NCBI GenBank assembly: GCA_964409165.1 | Contig: CAYPCH010000045.1 | Location: forward strand, 1-25,971 | Source of the DNA: CAYPCH01 sp964409165 | Lineage (GTDB): Bacteria > Bacillota > Clostridia > Acetivibrionales > Acetivibrionaceae | Reading direction: 5' to 3' | Length of the DNA stretch: 25,971 nucleotides | Part shown: piece by piece, positions 15,264 to 22,024 of the stretch | How positions within the stretch are numbered: position 1 is the stretch's first letter | Layout: each line of letters begins with the position of its first letter | Position numbers and translations under genes: made by a program | The notes under the pieces: generated by a model | What the model saw: only the letters and a program-made list of their open reading frames with translations | The model's database searches: none | What the model was told of the DNA's origin: nothing

Positions 15264-15947
15264 TTATAGAGACATCCCTTTCGGACACACTCTCATACAG
15301 ATACCACAAACAGAACCTCTTCCGATATGCTTGAAATTTTGATTCATATAATCACTGCAAGCTTTTGCATCAATAAGAGTACTTCTTTCACAACCCTCCG
15401 TCCAGTTGTTTCCCGTAAGTGCCATAGCAGGACAACTATCTGCACATATTCTGCACTCTCCGCACTGCTGTTGTAATACTTTTGCTTCCACTGAGCTTAA
15501 CTCCATATCAGTTAATATGGTTCCCAACCTGACTCTCGGACCGTACTTTGAATTTATAAAAAGTCCGTTCTTACCAATCCAGCCAAGACCAGCCATTACC
15601 GCAGCCGTCTTATGCGGAAAAATCCCGCTGTACCTGTCCAATAAATCATTTACTGTTTGAGAAGCTGGCACGGCCAGAGCTTTAAAACCTTTTTCCTGTA
15701 TAAGGAGCTGTCCCTTAAGCATTATCTGGTCAATCAGTGCATTCACCGTCCTGTAGTGGTGGAAATAAGTATATGTGGGTTTATCCGTTATTTGTTCTAT
15801 AACAAACTCAGACAGAGCAACGCCTATCGTGATGGCATATTTAAGTCTTTCAAGTGATTCGGGAAGCTTGTTTTCAACATTGGCAAATCCAACAAAGGAT
15901 GCCCCCCAGTCTATAAGCTTGCTTTTTATATTCTCAGCAAATTCCAT
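15264..15947 (-). CDS. QueG-like double 4Fe-4S cluster protein
   Basis: 227 residues, related to epoxyqueuosine reductase QueG and reductive dehalogenase-type ferredoxin regions. The N-terminal part resembles the QueG DUF1730 region (TYTYFHHYRTVNALID, LGWIGKNGLFINSKYGPRVRLGTILTD). The C-terminal part has cysteines for two 4Fe-4S clusters: C162, C165, C168 and C172 in CGECRICADSC, C197, and C214, C217 and C221 in CGICMRVC. QueG proper is usually longer (300 residues or more). With QueH also encoded in this window, a role outside queuosine synthesis is plausible; the substrate is unknown. The ATG at 15947 follows AGAGGTG by 6 nt. Single gene. Confidence 0.8.
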   Translation of the reverse strand: MEFAENIKSKLIDWGASFVGFANVENKLPESLERLKYAITIGVALSEFVIEQITDKPTYTYFHHYRTVNALIDQIMLKGQLLIQEKGFKALAVPASQTVNDLLDRYSGIFPHKTAAVMAGLGWIGKNGLFINSKYGPRVRLGTILTDMELSSVEAKVLQQQCGECRICADSCPAMALTGNNWTEGCERSTLIDAKACSDYMNQNFKHIGRGSVCGICMRVCPKGMSL

Positions 15948-16088
15948 AAAAAACACCTCTTTTTTGTAAATATAATAACATGACATACAACATTATAAAA
16001 TATATATTTTAAACTTTCTTATCGGAAATATGGTATATCATTGTTTACTATGCTATAATACATCTTTAGAAACACTTTAAATATATTA

Positions 16089-16268
16089 ACTAAACTTTTN
16101 NNNNNNNNNNNNNNNNNNNNNNNNNNNNNNNNNNNNNNNNNNNNNNNNNNNNNNNNNNNNNNNNNNNNNNNNNNNNNNNNNNNNNNNNNNNNNNNNNNNA
16201 ACTAAACTTTTTGACCTTAACTTGTGGGCAACCATAGCCTCAAAATACTATAAGTGGGAAAGTTGAGA
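16089..16268. mobile_element. Foldback element (MITE-like), copy 3, interrupted by an assembly gap
   Basis: The right half (16202-16268) is the reverse complement of the left half of the other copies, so this copy is inverted relative to them. The left end is only ACTAAACTTTT before the Ns. TATTA occurs directly outside both ends (16084-16088 and 16269-16273), consistent with a 5-bp target duplication. The size shown is arbitrary because it includes 100 Ns. Confidence 0.65.
16100..16199. other. Assembly gap (100 Ns)
   Basis: Exactly 100 Ns, a conventional placeholder for unknown length. The 12 bases before it and the 12 after it are the same (AACTAAACTTTT), so the two contigs may overlap and the real gap may be zero or very short. 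Breakage inside a long palindrome is what short-read assembly would produce. Confidence 0.9.
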
Positions 16269-16303
16269 TATTAACATATAATCTATGCTTAAGGAGGTAG
16301 TTT

Positions 16304-16840
16304 ATGAGTTTAGGTACTAACAAAGAGCTTGCACAGAACAAGCTGATACTTCTTTATATCATTAATGCAGTTAATATGCCGGTAAGTAACCTGCAAATAA
16401 CCAAACTCATCCTGGAAAATAAATTTATGAACTACTTTTTGTTTCAGCAGTTTTTGAATGAATTATGTGACAACGCATATCTGCTGTCTGAAACTTCAAA
16501 TGGTAAGGTTTTCTATACAATTACATCCTCAGGAAAGCAGACACTCGAATATTTTACAAGTCACATCCCTGTGGAAATTAAAAACAAAATAGACAGCAAT
16601 ATTTTAAGCATAAAAACGAATATAAGAAATGAAACTTACATAAAGGCTGATTATACTCTTAAAAGCGAAAATGAATTTATTGTATCATGCCAAGTGCGTG
16701 AAGATAACTTTTCGCTTATAGATTTAAACATCACTGTAGGCTCTAAAAGTGACGCGCGAACCATCTGCGATAACTGGAAAAAACACGCTCAATCAATATA
16801 CAGTGAAATAATTGAGAGCCTTCTAAAAAACAGGGAATAG
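16304..16840 (+). CDS. DUF4364 family protein (winged-helix-like)
   Basis: 178 residues, matching the clostridial DUF4364 family in length and pattern. The N-terminal half reads as a winged helix (NKLILLYIINAVNMPVSNLQ, a second helix LFQQFLNELCDNAYL, then a wing with GKVFYTITSSGKQTLEYF), followed by a mixed alpha/beta C-terminal region. It is probably a DNA-binding regulator; the family has no settled function. AAGGAGG lies 7 nt before the ATG. TATAAT at 16277-16282 sits between foldback copy 3 and the start, without a good -35. It converges with yhbY, whose terminator overlaps its last codons. Confidence 0.85.
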   Translation: MSLGTNKELAQNKLILLYIINAVNMPVSNLQITKLILENKFMNYFLFQQFLNELCDNAYLLSETSNGKVFYTITSSGKQTLEYFTSHIPVEIKNKIDSNILSIKTNIRNETYIKADYTLKSENEFIVSCQVREDNFSLIDLNITVGSKSDARTICDNWKKHAQSIYSEIIESLLKNRE

Positions 16841-16864
16841 CATTAGAAAACCTTCTCTATTCCC
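16825..16864 (-). terminator. Terminator of the obg-yhbY transcript
   Basis: On the minus strand GGGAATAG (16864-16857) pairs perfectly with CTATTCCC (16840-16833), then TG and six Ts (16830-16825). It lies just after the yhbY stop and inside the 3' end of the convergent DUF4364 gene, including its TAG stop codon. Confidence 0.65.
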
Positions 16865-16876
16865 ATGTATCCTTTA

Positions 16877-17167
16877 TTAAGGAAGCTCAATTATTTTATT
16901 TTCTTTTGACTCCTTGTACAAAACGAATTTATTGCCTATTACTTGCACTATTTCAGCGCCAGTAGCCCTCGCAGCCTCATTGCATAATTCCCTTGAATCC
17001 CCGAGTGCATTTTTAAGTGCTGATACCTTTATCAGCTCCCTCGCCTCAAGAGCTTCATTAAACTGCTTAACCATGTTTTTGTTAATTCCACCTTTTCCAA
17101 CCTGAAATATAGAGTCTATATTATTCGCTAAGCTCCTTAAATAACTCCGCTGTTTACCTGTCAACAT
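16877..17167 (-). CDS. yhbY: YhbY/CRS1 family RNA-binding protein
   Basis: 96 residues, a complete CRM (CRS1-YhbY) domain: LTGKQRSYLRSLANNIDSIFQVGKGG at the start, the conserved ELIKVS strand, and IVQVIGNKFVLYKES at the end. YhbY binds pre-50S ribosomal particles and is thought to act in large-subunit assembly. It is 36 nt downstream of obg on the same strand, a common pairing of two ribosome-assembly proteins, and is followed by a terminator. Confidence 0.94.
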   Translation of the reverse strand: MLTGKQRSYLRSLANNIDSIFQVGKGGINKNMVKQFNEALEARELIKVSALKNALGDSRELCNEAARATGAEIVQVIGNKFVLYKESKENKIIELP

Positions 17168-17203
17168 GCTTATAATTCTCCTTTACCTTACAATTCCTAT
17201 TTG

Positions 17204-18478
17204 TTACCTTACAAACTCAAATTCCAAATCATACATTTTGACCGTATCACCTTCATTTATACCGGCATCTTCTAATGCATCCACTATTCCTTTTCTTTTT
17301 ATTGACCTCTGGAAATGCTGTAATGATTCGTAATTATTGAAATTGGTTGAAGCGACCAATTTCCAGACCCACTTTCCTTCAACGATATAAATTTCTCCAT
17401 CTTTATGTATTTTGAAAGGCTCTTCTTCCTCAGCAATATACACCCTCTCTTCTTCCTGTTCATTTACAAGAATTGTATCTGGAATTTCCTTGAGCCTGTC
17501 TCCAACATAATAAACAAGTTCCCTTAAGCCTTTACTTGTAGCAGCCGAAACCTCAAACAGCTCATAGCCCTTGGCTTCAACTTCTTGCTTTAACTTTCCA
17601 AGGTTACCCTCTGCTCCGGTGACATCCATTTTGTTTGCAACAACAATCTGAGGTCTTTGAGCCAGTACCGGATTATAGTTTTTCAGTTCATCATTTATTA
17701 TTCTGAAATCTTCAACCGGTTCCCGCCCTTCTGAGCCTGAAACATCAATAACATGTATTAAAAGCTTGGTTCTTTCAATGTGCTTTAAAAACTCATGGCC
17801 TAAACCTACCCCTTCATGGGCACCTTCTATTAGTCCGGGAATATCAGCCAACACAAAGCTGTTTCCCTTATCAGGGCTTACAACTCCAAGGTTGGGATCT
17901 ATTGTTGTAAAGTGATAATTCGCTATTTTAGGCTGTGCTGCAGTAACCATTGATAAAATTGTGGACTTTCCTACATTGGGAAATCCAATCAAACCTACAT
18001 CTGCCAAAAGTTTGAGTTCTAGCAGTACCCAGCGCTCTTCTCCAGGCTCTCCTGGCTTGGCAAAATTGGGAATCTGTCTTGTAGGTGTGGCAAAATGCTG
18101 ATTTCCTGCTCCGCCTTTTCCGCCTTTTGCTATAACCGCACTCTGACCCTCCTTAACAAGATCAGCAATAATCATTCCTGTCTTTTCATCCTTTATAAGG
18201 GTTCCCGGTGGCACCTTGATAATAAGTGCATTAGCACTCTTACCGGTACAATTGGAACCTCCACCCTTTTGCCCTTCTTCAGCCTTGTACTTTCTTTTAT
18301 ACCTGAAATCCTGCAAGGTATGGAGTCCTTCATCCACTAAAAAGACAACATCTCCTCCTCTTCCGCCGTCTCCGCCGTCCGGACCGCCCTTAGCTATATA
18401 TTTTTCCCTATGAAACGAAACTGCTCCGTTCCCTCCATTGCCTGCCTTAACAAATATTCTTGCACTGTCAATAAACAT
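17204..18478 (-). CDS. obg: Obg family GTPase (CgtA)
   Basis: 424 residues, a large essential GTPase in 50S assembly, stress response and, in Bacillus, sporulation. N-terminal glycine-rich Obg domain (1-158) with GGNGAVSFHREK and GGPDGGDGGRGGDV; GTPase domain with G1 GFPNVGKST (165-173), G2 TTIDPNLGVV, G3 DIPGLIEGA (212-220), G4 NKMD (282-285) and G5 SAATSKG; C-terminal OCT domain from about 345. The extra OCT domain is usual in Gram-positive Obg. The ATG at 18478 has GGAG 10 nt upstream. A terminator at 18540-18564 separates it from rpmA, so it probably has its own promoter in 18479-18539; TATAAT is present there but no good -35. Confidence 0.97.
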   Translation of the reverse strand: MFIDSARIFVKAGNGGNGAVSFHREKYIAKGGPDGGDGGRGGDVVFLVDEGLHTLQDFRYKRKYKAEEGQKGGGSNCTGKSANALIIKVPPGTLIKDEKTGMIIADLVKEGQSAVIAKGGKGGAGNQHFATPTRQIPNFAKPGEPGEERWVLLELKLLADVGLIGFPNVGKSTILSMVTAAQPKIANYHFTTIDPNLGVVSPDKGNSFVLADIPGLIEGAHEGVGLGHEFLKHIERTKLLIHVIDVSGSEGREPVEDFRIINDELKNYNPVLAQRPQIVVANKMDVTGAEGNLGKLKQEVEAKGYELFEVSAATSKGLRELVYYVGDRLKEIPDTILVNEQEEERVYIAEEEEPFKIHKDGEIYIVEGKWVWKLVASTNFNNYESLQHFQRSIKRKGIVDALEDAGINEGDTVKMYDLEFEFVR

Positions 18479-18539
18479 CTCTATTCAACTCCACATTACA
18501 TCAGAATTATAGAATATAGTATAACACACAGATAAAAAT

Positions 18540-18564
18540 AAAATCCCGGTTTAACCGGGATTTT
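18540..18564. terminator. Strong terminator between rpmA and obg
   Basis: AAAATCCCGG and CCGGGATTTT form a perfect 10-bp stem around TTTAA, with T-rich sequence after it on both strands (ATTTTTATC on the minus strand, GTTTTTT on the plus). It should end the rplU-prp-rpmA transcript. Confidence 0.85.
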
Positions 18565-18565
18565 G

Positions 18566-18637
18566 TTTTTTATTAGGATCATTTCCTGAAAGGAAATCCG
18601 GCAAAAAGCTTTGGAACTCAATGACCTGAAGCTTTTT
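18566..18637. repeat. 72-nt conserved element, copy B (possible structured RNA)
   Basis: The minus strand of this stretch aligns with 699-770 without gaps. It begins 3 nt after the rpmA stop codon and ends next to the terminator at 18540-18564. Internal features are an outer stem AAAAAGCTT/AAGCTTTTT (18603-18637) and the invariant hairpin ATTTCCTGAAAGGAAAT (18581-18597, plus-strand reading). On the minus strand it would be part of the rpmA 3' region or obg leader. Confidence 0.5.
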
Positions 18638-18640
18638 TTG

Positions 18641-18919
18641 TTAGCCGGTAACAATACTTACCTGTTTTCTATCCTTGCCTAGTCTTGAAAAGCTCACTTT
18701 TCCATCAACTAACGCAAACAGTGTATCATCGCTTCCTTTACCGACATTTACACCGGGATGAATCTTGGTTCCTCTTTGCCTTACCAGAATGTTCCCAGCT
18801 GTTACAAACTGACCGTCACCTCTCTTAACTCCAAGTCTTTTAGACTCACTGTCACGGCCGTTTCTTGAACTACCAACCCCTTTTTTATGGGCAAATAATT
18901 GCAAGTTTATTTTAATCAT
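18641..18919 (-). CDS. rpmA: 50S ribosomal protein L27 with cleavable N-terminal extension
   Basis: 92 residues. The mature part is standard L27 (HKKGVGSSRNGRDSESKRLG, then FVTAGNILVRQRGTKIHPG). It starts with MIKINLQLF, the Firmicutes extension ending in the LQxF motif that Prp removes so that the mature N terminus (AHKKG) can reach the peptidyl-transferase centre. It lies 3 nt downstream of prp and is followed by the 72-nt element and a terminator. Confidence 0.98.
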   Translation of the reverse strand: MIKINLQLFAHKKGVGSSRNGRDSESKRLGVKRGDGQFVTAGNILVRQRGTKIHPGVNVGKGSDDTLFALVDGKVSFSRLGKDRKQVSIVTG

Positions 18920-18922
18920 CGG

Positions 18923-19252
18923 TTACACCTCCTCATCTAAAACCGATACAAATTTACTATAGGTTAATTCAATCTGCTTAAAACCAACTTCTATTGTATC
19001 CATTATAACCTTAACTTTTTCCTTTAGTTCTGGACTAATATCAGTAGGAATTGAACAAACCATGTATCCGTCCTTAATATTATAATTCTTTATACCTGCC
19101 AACTCATCAAGGGCATTTATTCCAGTATATGCAACTGTGGACACTGCACAGCATACTAAATCTTTTCCTGCCTCGGCATAACCTGCATGACCCTTAACGG
19201 TATACTGCCAGATAAAGCCTTCCTTGTCTCTGGTAACAATAATGTTGATCAT
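18923..19252 (-). CDS. prp: Ribosomal-processing cysteine protease Prp
   Basis: 109 residues of the Prp (YsxB) family, which cleaves the L27 N-terminal extension during ribosome assembly. The catalytic pair is at the positions known from the Staphylococcus enzyme: His22 in GHAGYAE and Cys34 in DLVCCAVS. It sits between rplU and rpmA, its usual place in Firmicutes, 13 nt after rplU and 3 nt before rpmA, and its substrate is the next gene. An extra cysteine follows the catalytic one (CC instead of the common CA). Confidence 0.95.
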   Translation of the reverse strand: MINIIVTRDKEGFIWQYTVKGHAGYAEAGKDLVCCAVSTVAYTGINALDELAGIKNYNIKDGYMVCSIPTDISPELKEKVKVIMDTIEVGFKQIELTYSKFVSVLDEEV

Positions 19253-19265
19253 TTAAACCATTACC

Positions 19266-19577
19266 TTACGCATTTATCTTTTCAATCTGCACTTTTGTAT
19301 ATGGCTGTCTGTGTCCTTGTTTTCTTCTGTAGCCTTTTTTAGGCTTGAACTTGAAAACAATTATTTTCTTATCCTTGCCATGGCTCAATATTTTAGCACT
19401 TACTGTTGCATCCTTTACAAAAGGAGCACCTATACTGACATCATTTTCCTTTGAAACTGCAACAACTTTATCAAATGTTAAAGAAGCGCCTTCTTCCTGA
19501 GCGAGTTTCTCTATGAAAACTACATCGCCTTCTTGAACCTTATATTGCTTTCCGCCTGTTTCAATTATCGCGTACAT
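19266..19577 (-). CDS. rplU: 50S ribosomal protein L21
   Basis: 103 residues, normal length. Starts MYAIIETGGKQYKVQEGDVV and ends with the conserved KFKPKKGYRRKQGHRQPYT and KVQIEKI. L21 binds 23S rRNA in the large subunit. GGAGGTG is 4 nt before the ATG, at the end of a structured leader (19578-19683). First gene of rplU-prp-rpmA, directly downstream of RNase G. Confidence 0.98.
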   Translation of the reverse strand: MYAIIETGGKQYKVQEGDVVFIEKLAQEEGASLTFDKVVAVSKENDVSIGAPFVKDATVSAKILSHGKDKKIIVFKFKPKKGYRRKQGHRQPYTKVQIEKINA

Positions 19578-19683
19578 ATTACACCTCCCTGACCCAGTCT
19601 CGCCGGCAAAGGTAGCTTACGTGTATTTGATAAAAATACCGAATGCTTTATAATGACCTGCACCGAGCGGCTACCGCAATATT
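19578..19683 (-). ncRNA. Ribosomal protein L21 leader RNA
   Basis: The 106 nt between the RNase G stop and rplU are GC-richer than other spacers and folded. On the minus strand GGTAGC (19675-19670) pairs with GCTACC (19616-19611), enclosing a GTATTT/AAATAC hairpin. The position and the outer stem closing just before GGAGGTG agree with the Firmicutes L21 leader, through which L21 is thought to regulate its own operon. The call rests on position and pairing, not on a model search. Confidence 0.72.
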
Positions 19684-21180
19684 CTAACATACCAGCGTGT
19701 CTATGTCAATCTCTTTTATTTTCAGTTCTTCATGTTTAACATCCTGAGATGGTTTAATCACAATCTTTTTATTAAATGCATTTTCTATCCTTGCAAGATT
19801 ACTGTCATCCTTACCTAATAAAACTTCCGCTACAGACGGATGAACCTCCACTTGGATCGCATTCGCTATCGTTTTTGTAAAATACTTGCTTATTTCTTTC
19901 TCAACATTTCTTGCAATTGATTCCGGTGACAAAATTTTACCTGTACCGTCACAATAAGGGCAATCATAAAGCACCGTTGAAGCTAAACCTTCTCTCACCT
20001 TTTTTCTGGTCATTTCGATAAGTCCAAGTCCGGTCATATCTACTACAGTTGTTTTTGTACGATCCTTCTTAAGTGAATTCTTAAGGGTTTCTACAACTAT
20101 TCTTTGATTTTCCGTCTCATGCATATCAATAAAATCAATTATTATTATACCTCCAATATCCCTAAGCCTCAATTGCTTTGCTATTTCTCTTGCCGCTTCG
20201 GTATTTGTCCTTAAAACAGTATCCTCAAGATTGTTATTCCCTACATACTTTCCTGTGTTTACATCTATAACAGTTAATGCCTCGGTTCTCTCTATAATAA
20301 GATAACCTCCGCATTTGAGCCATACCTTTTTAGCAAGCGCCTTTGATATCATTGAATCAATCTGGTAATTTTCGTACAAGTCAATATTTTTGTTAAAATA
20401 CTCCACTCTGAGCTTTAAAGCCGGTGAAATCATCTCTACAAGTTCTAAAACCTTATTGTATTCCTGTCTGTCATTTATTACAAACTTGTCGATATTCCAT
20501 GTGAACATATCCCGAACCGACCTGTATATAATATTCAGATCCATATGAATACATCTTGGAACCGGTCCTCCGCACTCTTTCTGCTTGATCTTCTCCCAAA
20601 GCTTAACAAGAAAACCAATGTCATTCTTGAAGTCTTCTTCCCTCTTCCCTTCTGAAACAGTCCTCACTATAAGTCCCATATTTTTGGGCTTTATCTTTTC
20701 TGCTATCCTTTTTAGTTTGGCTCTCTCTTCCTCGTCCTCAATTCTCCTTGAAATACCGACATAATCAGCATTTGGAAGTAAAACCAGCTGCCTCCCGGGC
20801 AAGGTTATATGGGTTGTCACTCTAGGTCCCTTCGTCCCTATTGGTTCTTTTGTGACCTGAACAGTTATCTCCTGACCCGTCCTCAGAATCTCTTCGATGT
20901 TATAACTCTTCACGTCATTGTACATATAATCTTCATCTTCAGAAAACTCTTTTTGTGATATTGCATCACCCACGTACAAAAAAGCGTTTTTTTCGTGACC
21001 AATATCCACAAAAGCAGCCTGCATGCCAGGTAGAACACTCGCTACTCTTCCTCTGTAAATATTGCCTACAAGCCTTTGGGTATCATTCCTCTCAATAAAA
21101 ATTTCAACAAGTTCCTTATCCTCGAGAAGTACAACTCTCTTCTCATTTAGCCCCACATCTACTATTATTTCGCTAACCAT
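19684..21180 (-). CDS. rng: Ribonuclease G/E family endoribonuclease
   Basis: 498 residues, close to RNase G in length. An S1 domain covers roughly residues 38-125 (GNIYRGRVASVLPGMQAAFVDIG), then an RNase H-like/5' sensor region and a catalytic domain with Asp306 in VIDVNTGKYVG and Asp349 in IIIDFIDMHE, equivalent to the magnesium-binding aspartates of E. coli RNase E. Cys407 and Cys410 in CPYCDGTG form the zinc-link that joins subunits. It cleaves single-stranded RNA in rRNA and mRNA processing. Its ATG at 21180 follows GAGGTGG; the stop directly abuts the L21 leader, so rng and rplU may be co-transcribed. Confidence 0.95.
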   Translation of the reverse strand: MVSEIIVDVGLNEKRVVLLEDKELVEIFIERNDTQRLVGNIYRGRVASVLPGMQAAFVDIGHEKNAFLYVGDAISQKEFSEDEDYMYNDVKSYNIEEILRTGQEITVQVTKEPIGTKGPRVTTHITLPGRQLVLLPNADYVGISRRIEDEEERAKLKRIAEKIKPKNMGLIVRTVSEGKREEDFKNDIGFLVKLWEKIKQKECGGPVPRCIHMDLNIIYRSVRDMFTWNIDKFVINDRQEYNKVLELVEMISPALKLRVEYFNKNIDLYENYQIDSMISKALAKKVWLKCGGYLIIERTEALTVIDVNTGKYVGNNNLEDTVLRTNTEAAREIAKQLRLRDIGGIIIIDFIDMHETENQRIVVETLKNSLKKDRTKTTVVDMTGLGLIEMTRKKVREGLASTVLYDCPYCDGTGKILSPESIARNVEKEISKYFTKTIANAIQVEVHPSVAEVLLGKDDSNLARIENAFNKKIVIKPSQDVKHEELKIKEIDIDTLVC

Positions 21181-21208
21181 TTTACCACCTCATAATGCTA
21201 AAAATGAA

Positions 21209-22024
21209 TTATACTTTTAAAGGGTCAAGCAAGCTATTCCCTTTTCCTACAAATAAGCCAGATCGGTGAATCTTTTCAATATCCAGGTCAAATCCAGAAA
21301 AATCTTTAATTGCAACAATTAACAGCTCAGGTTTCAAATTAGCTACACTTCCTGCACTCAAAAGCATTGAGAAACAGAATATTTTTGTTTCCATGCTGTC
21401 TTGGGCTTCTGTATTAATTTCATAGTATTTATCTAAATAATTAATTAGCCAGTTATTTTTACAAACATCTTCATCAGATAGTAAAGCATCTGTGCCTTTA
21501 GAATACATATCCCTTTTAACCTCTTTAACTGACACAGTGTGAATCATCGGACGTATATCCACCTGTTTTACTTTTCCCTTAGACTCCTTCTCAACAAAAA
21601 TCTGCGTCTTTTTAAGAAGACTGCAAAGCACTTCATTTACTTCATTTATTCCCACATCTATCCTTGCGTTAACCAATATATCATACTGTGCTCCGGTTAT
21701 TGATGCCATAATATTGGACTTGCTCTTTCTCTCCGCTACATCAACAATTCTTATTCCCTGCGGAAGATGCTTGTTCAGCGTATTCTTCATGTCTTCGGGT
21801 GCTACTTCACTGTCCAATTCAAAATCTGCAAACTCACTCTGGCTTGTAACTCCAACAGACAGGGGTAATCCAAAGACCATTTGCGGATGAGGATTAAATC
21901 CCTTTGAATAAGCAATTGGTATCCGGGAACGCCTTAATGCTCTTTCAAACAACTTCATCAAGTCGAGGTGAGAAATATATTTTACCTCTTCTCCTCTTTC
22001 AAACTTTACTCTAATGTTGCTCAA
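21209..22024 (-). CDS. TIGR03936-type radical SAM-linked protein (DUF2344)
   Basis: 271 residues, opening with IRVKFERGEEVKYISHLDLMKLFERALRRS and PIAYSKGFNPHPQMVFG, the hallmark of the family. It is always linked with, and in some genomes fused to, the TIGR03960 radical SAM protein, as here. The function is unknown; the context suggests RNA or ribosome modification. The start is taken as TTG at 22024, because GGGAGGT lies 7 nt upstream; the longer frame from 22042 begins with a TTG that precedes the ribosome binding site. It overlaps the upstream gene's end by 14 nt, implying translational coupling. Confidence 0.88.
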   Translation of the reverse strand: MSNIRVKFERGEEVKYISHLDLMKLFERALRRSRIPIAYSKGFNPHPQMVFGLPLSVGVTSQSEFADFELDSEVAPEDMKNTLNKHLPQGIRIVDVAERKSKSNIMASITGAQYDILVNARIDVGINEVNEVLCSLLKKTQIFVEKESKGKVKQVDIRPMIHTVSVKEVKRDMYSKGTDALLSDEDVCKNNWLINYLDKYYEINTEAQDSMETKIFCFSMLLSAGSVANLKPELLIVAIKDFSGFDLDIEKIHRSGLFVGKGNSLLDPLKV

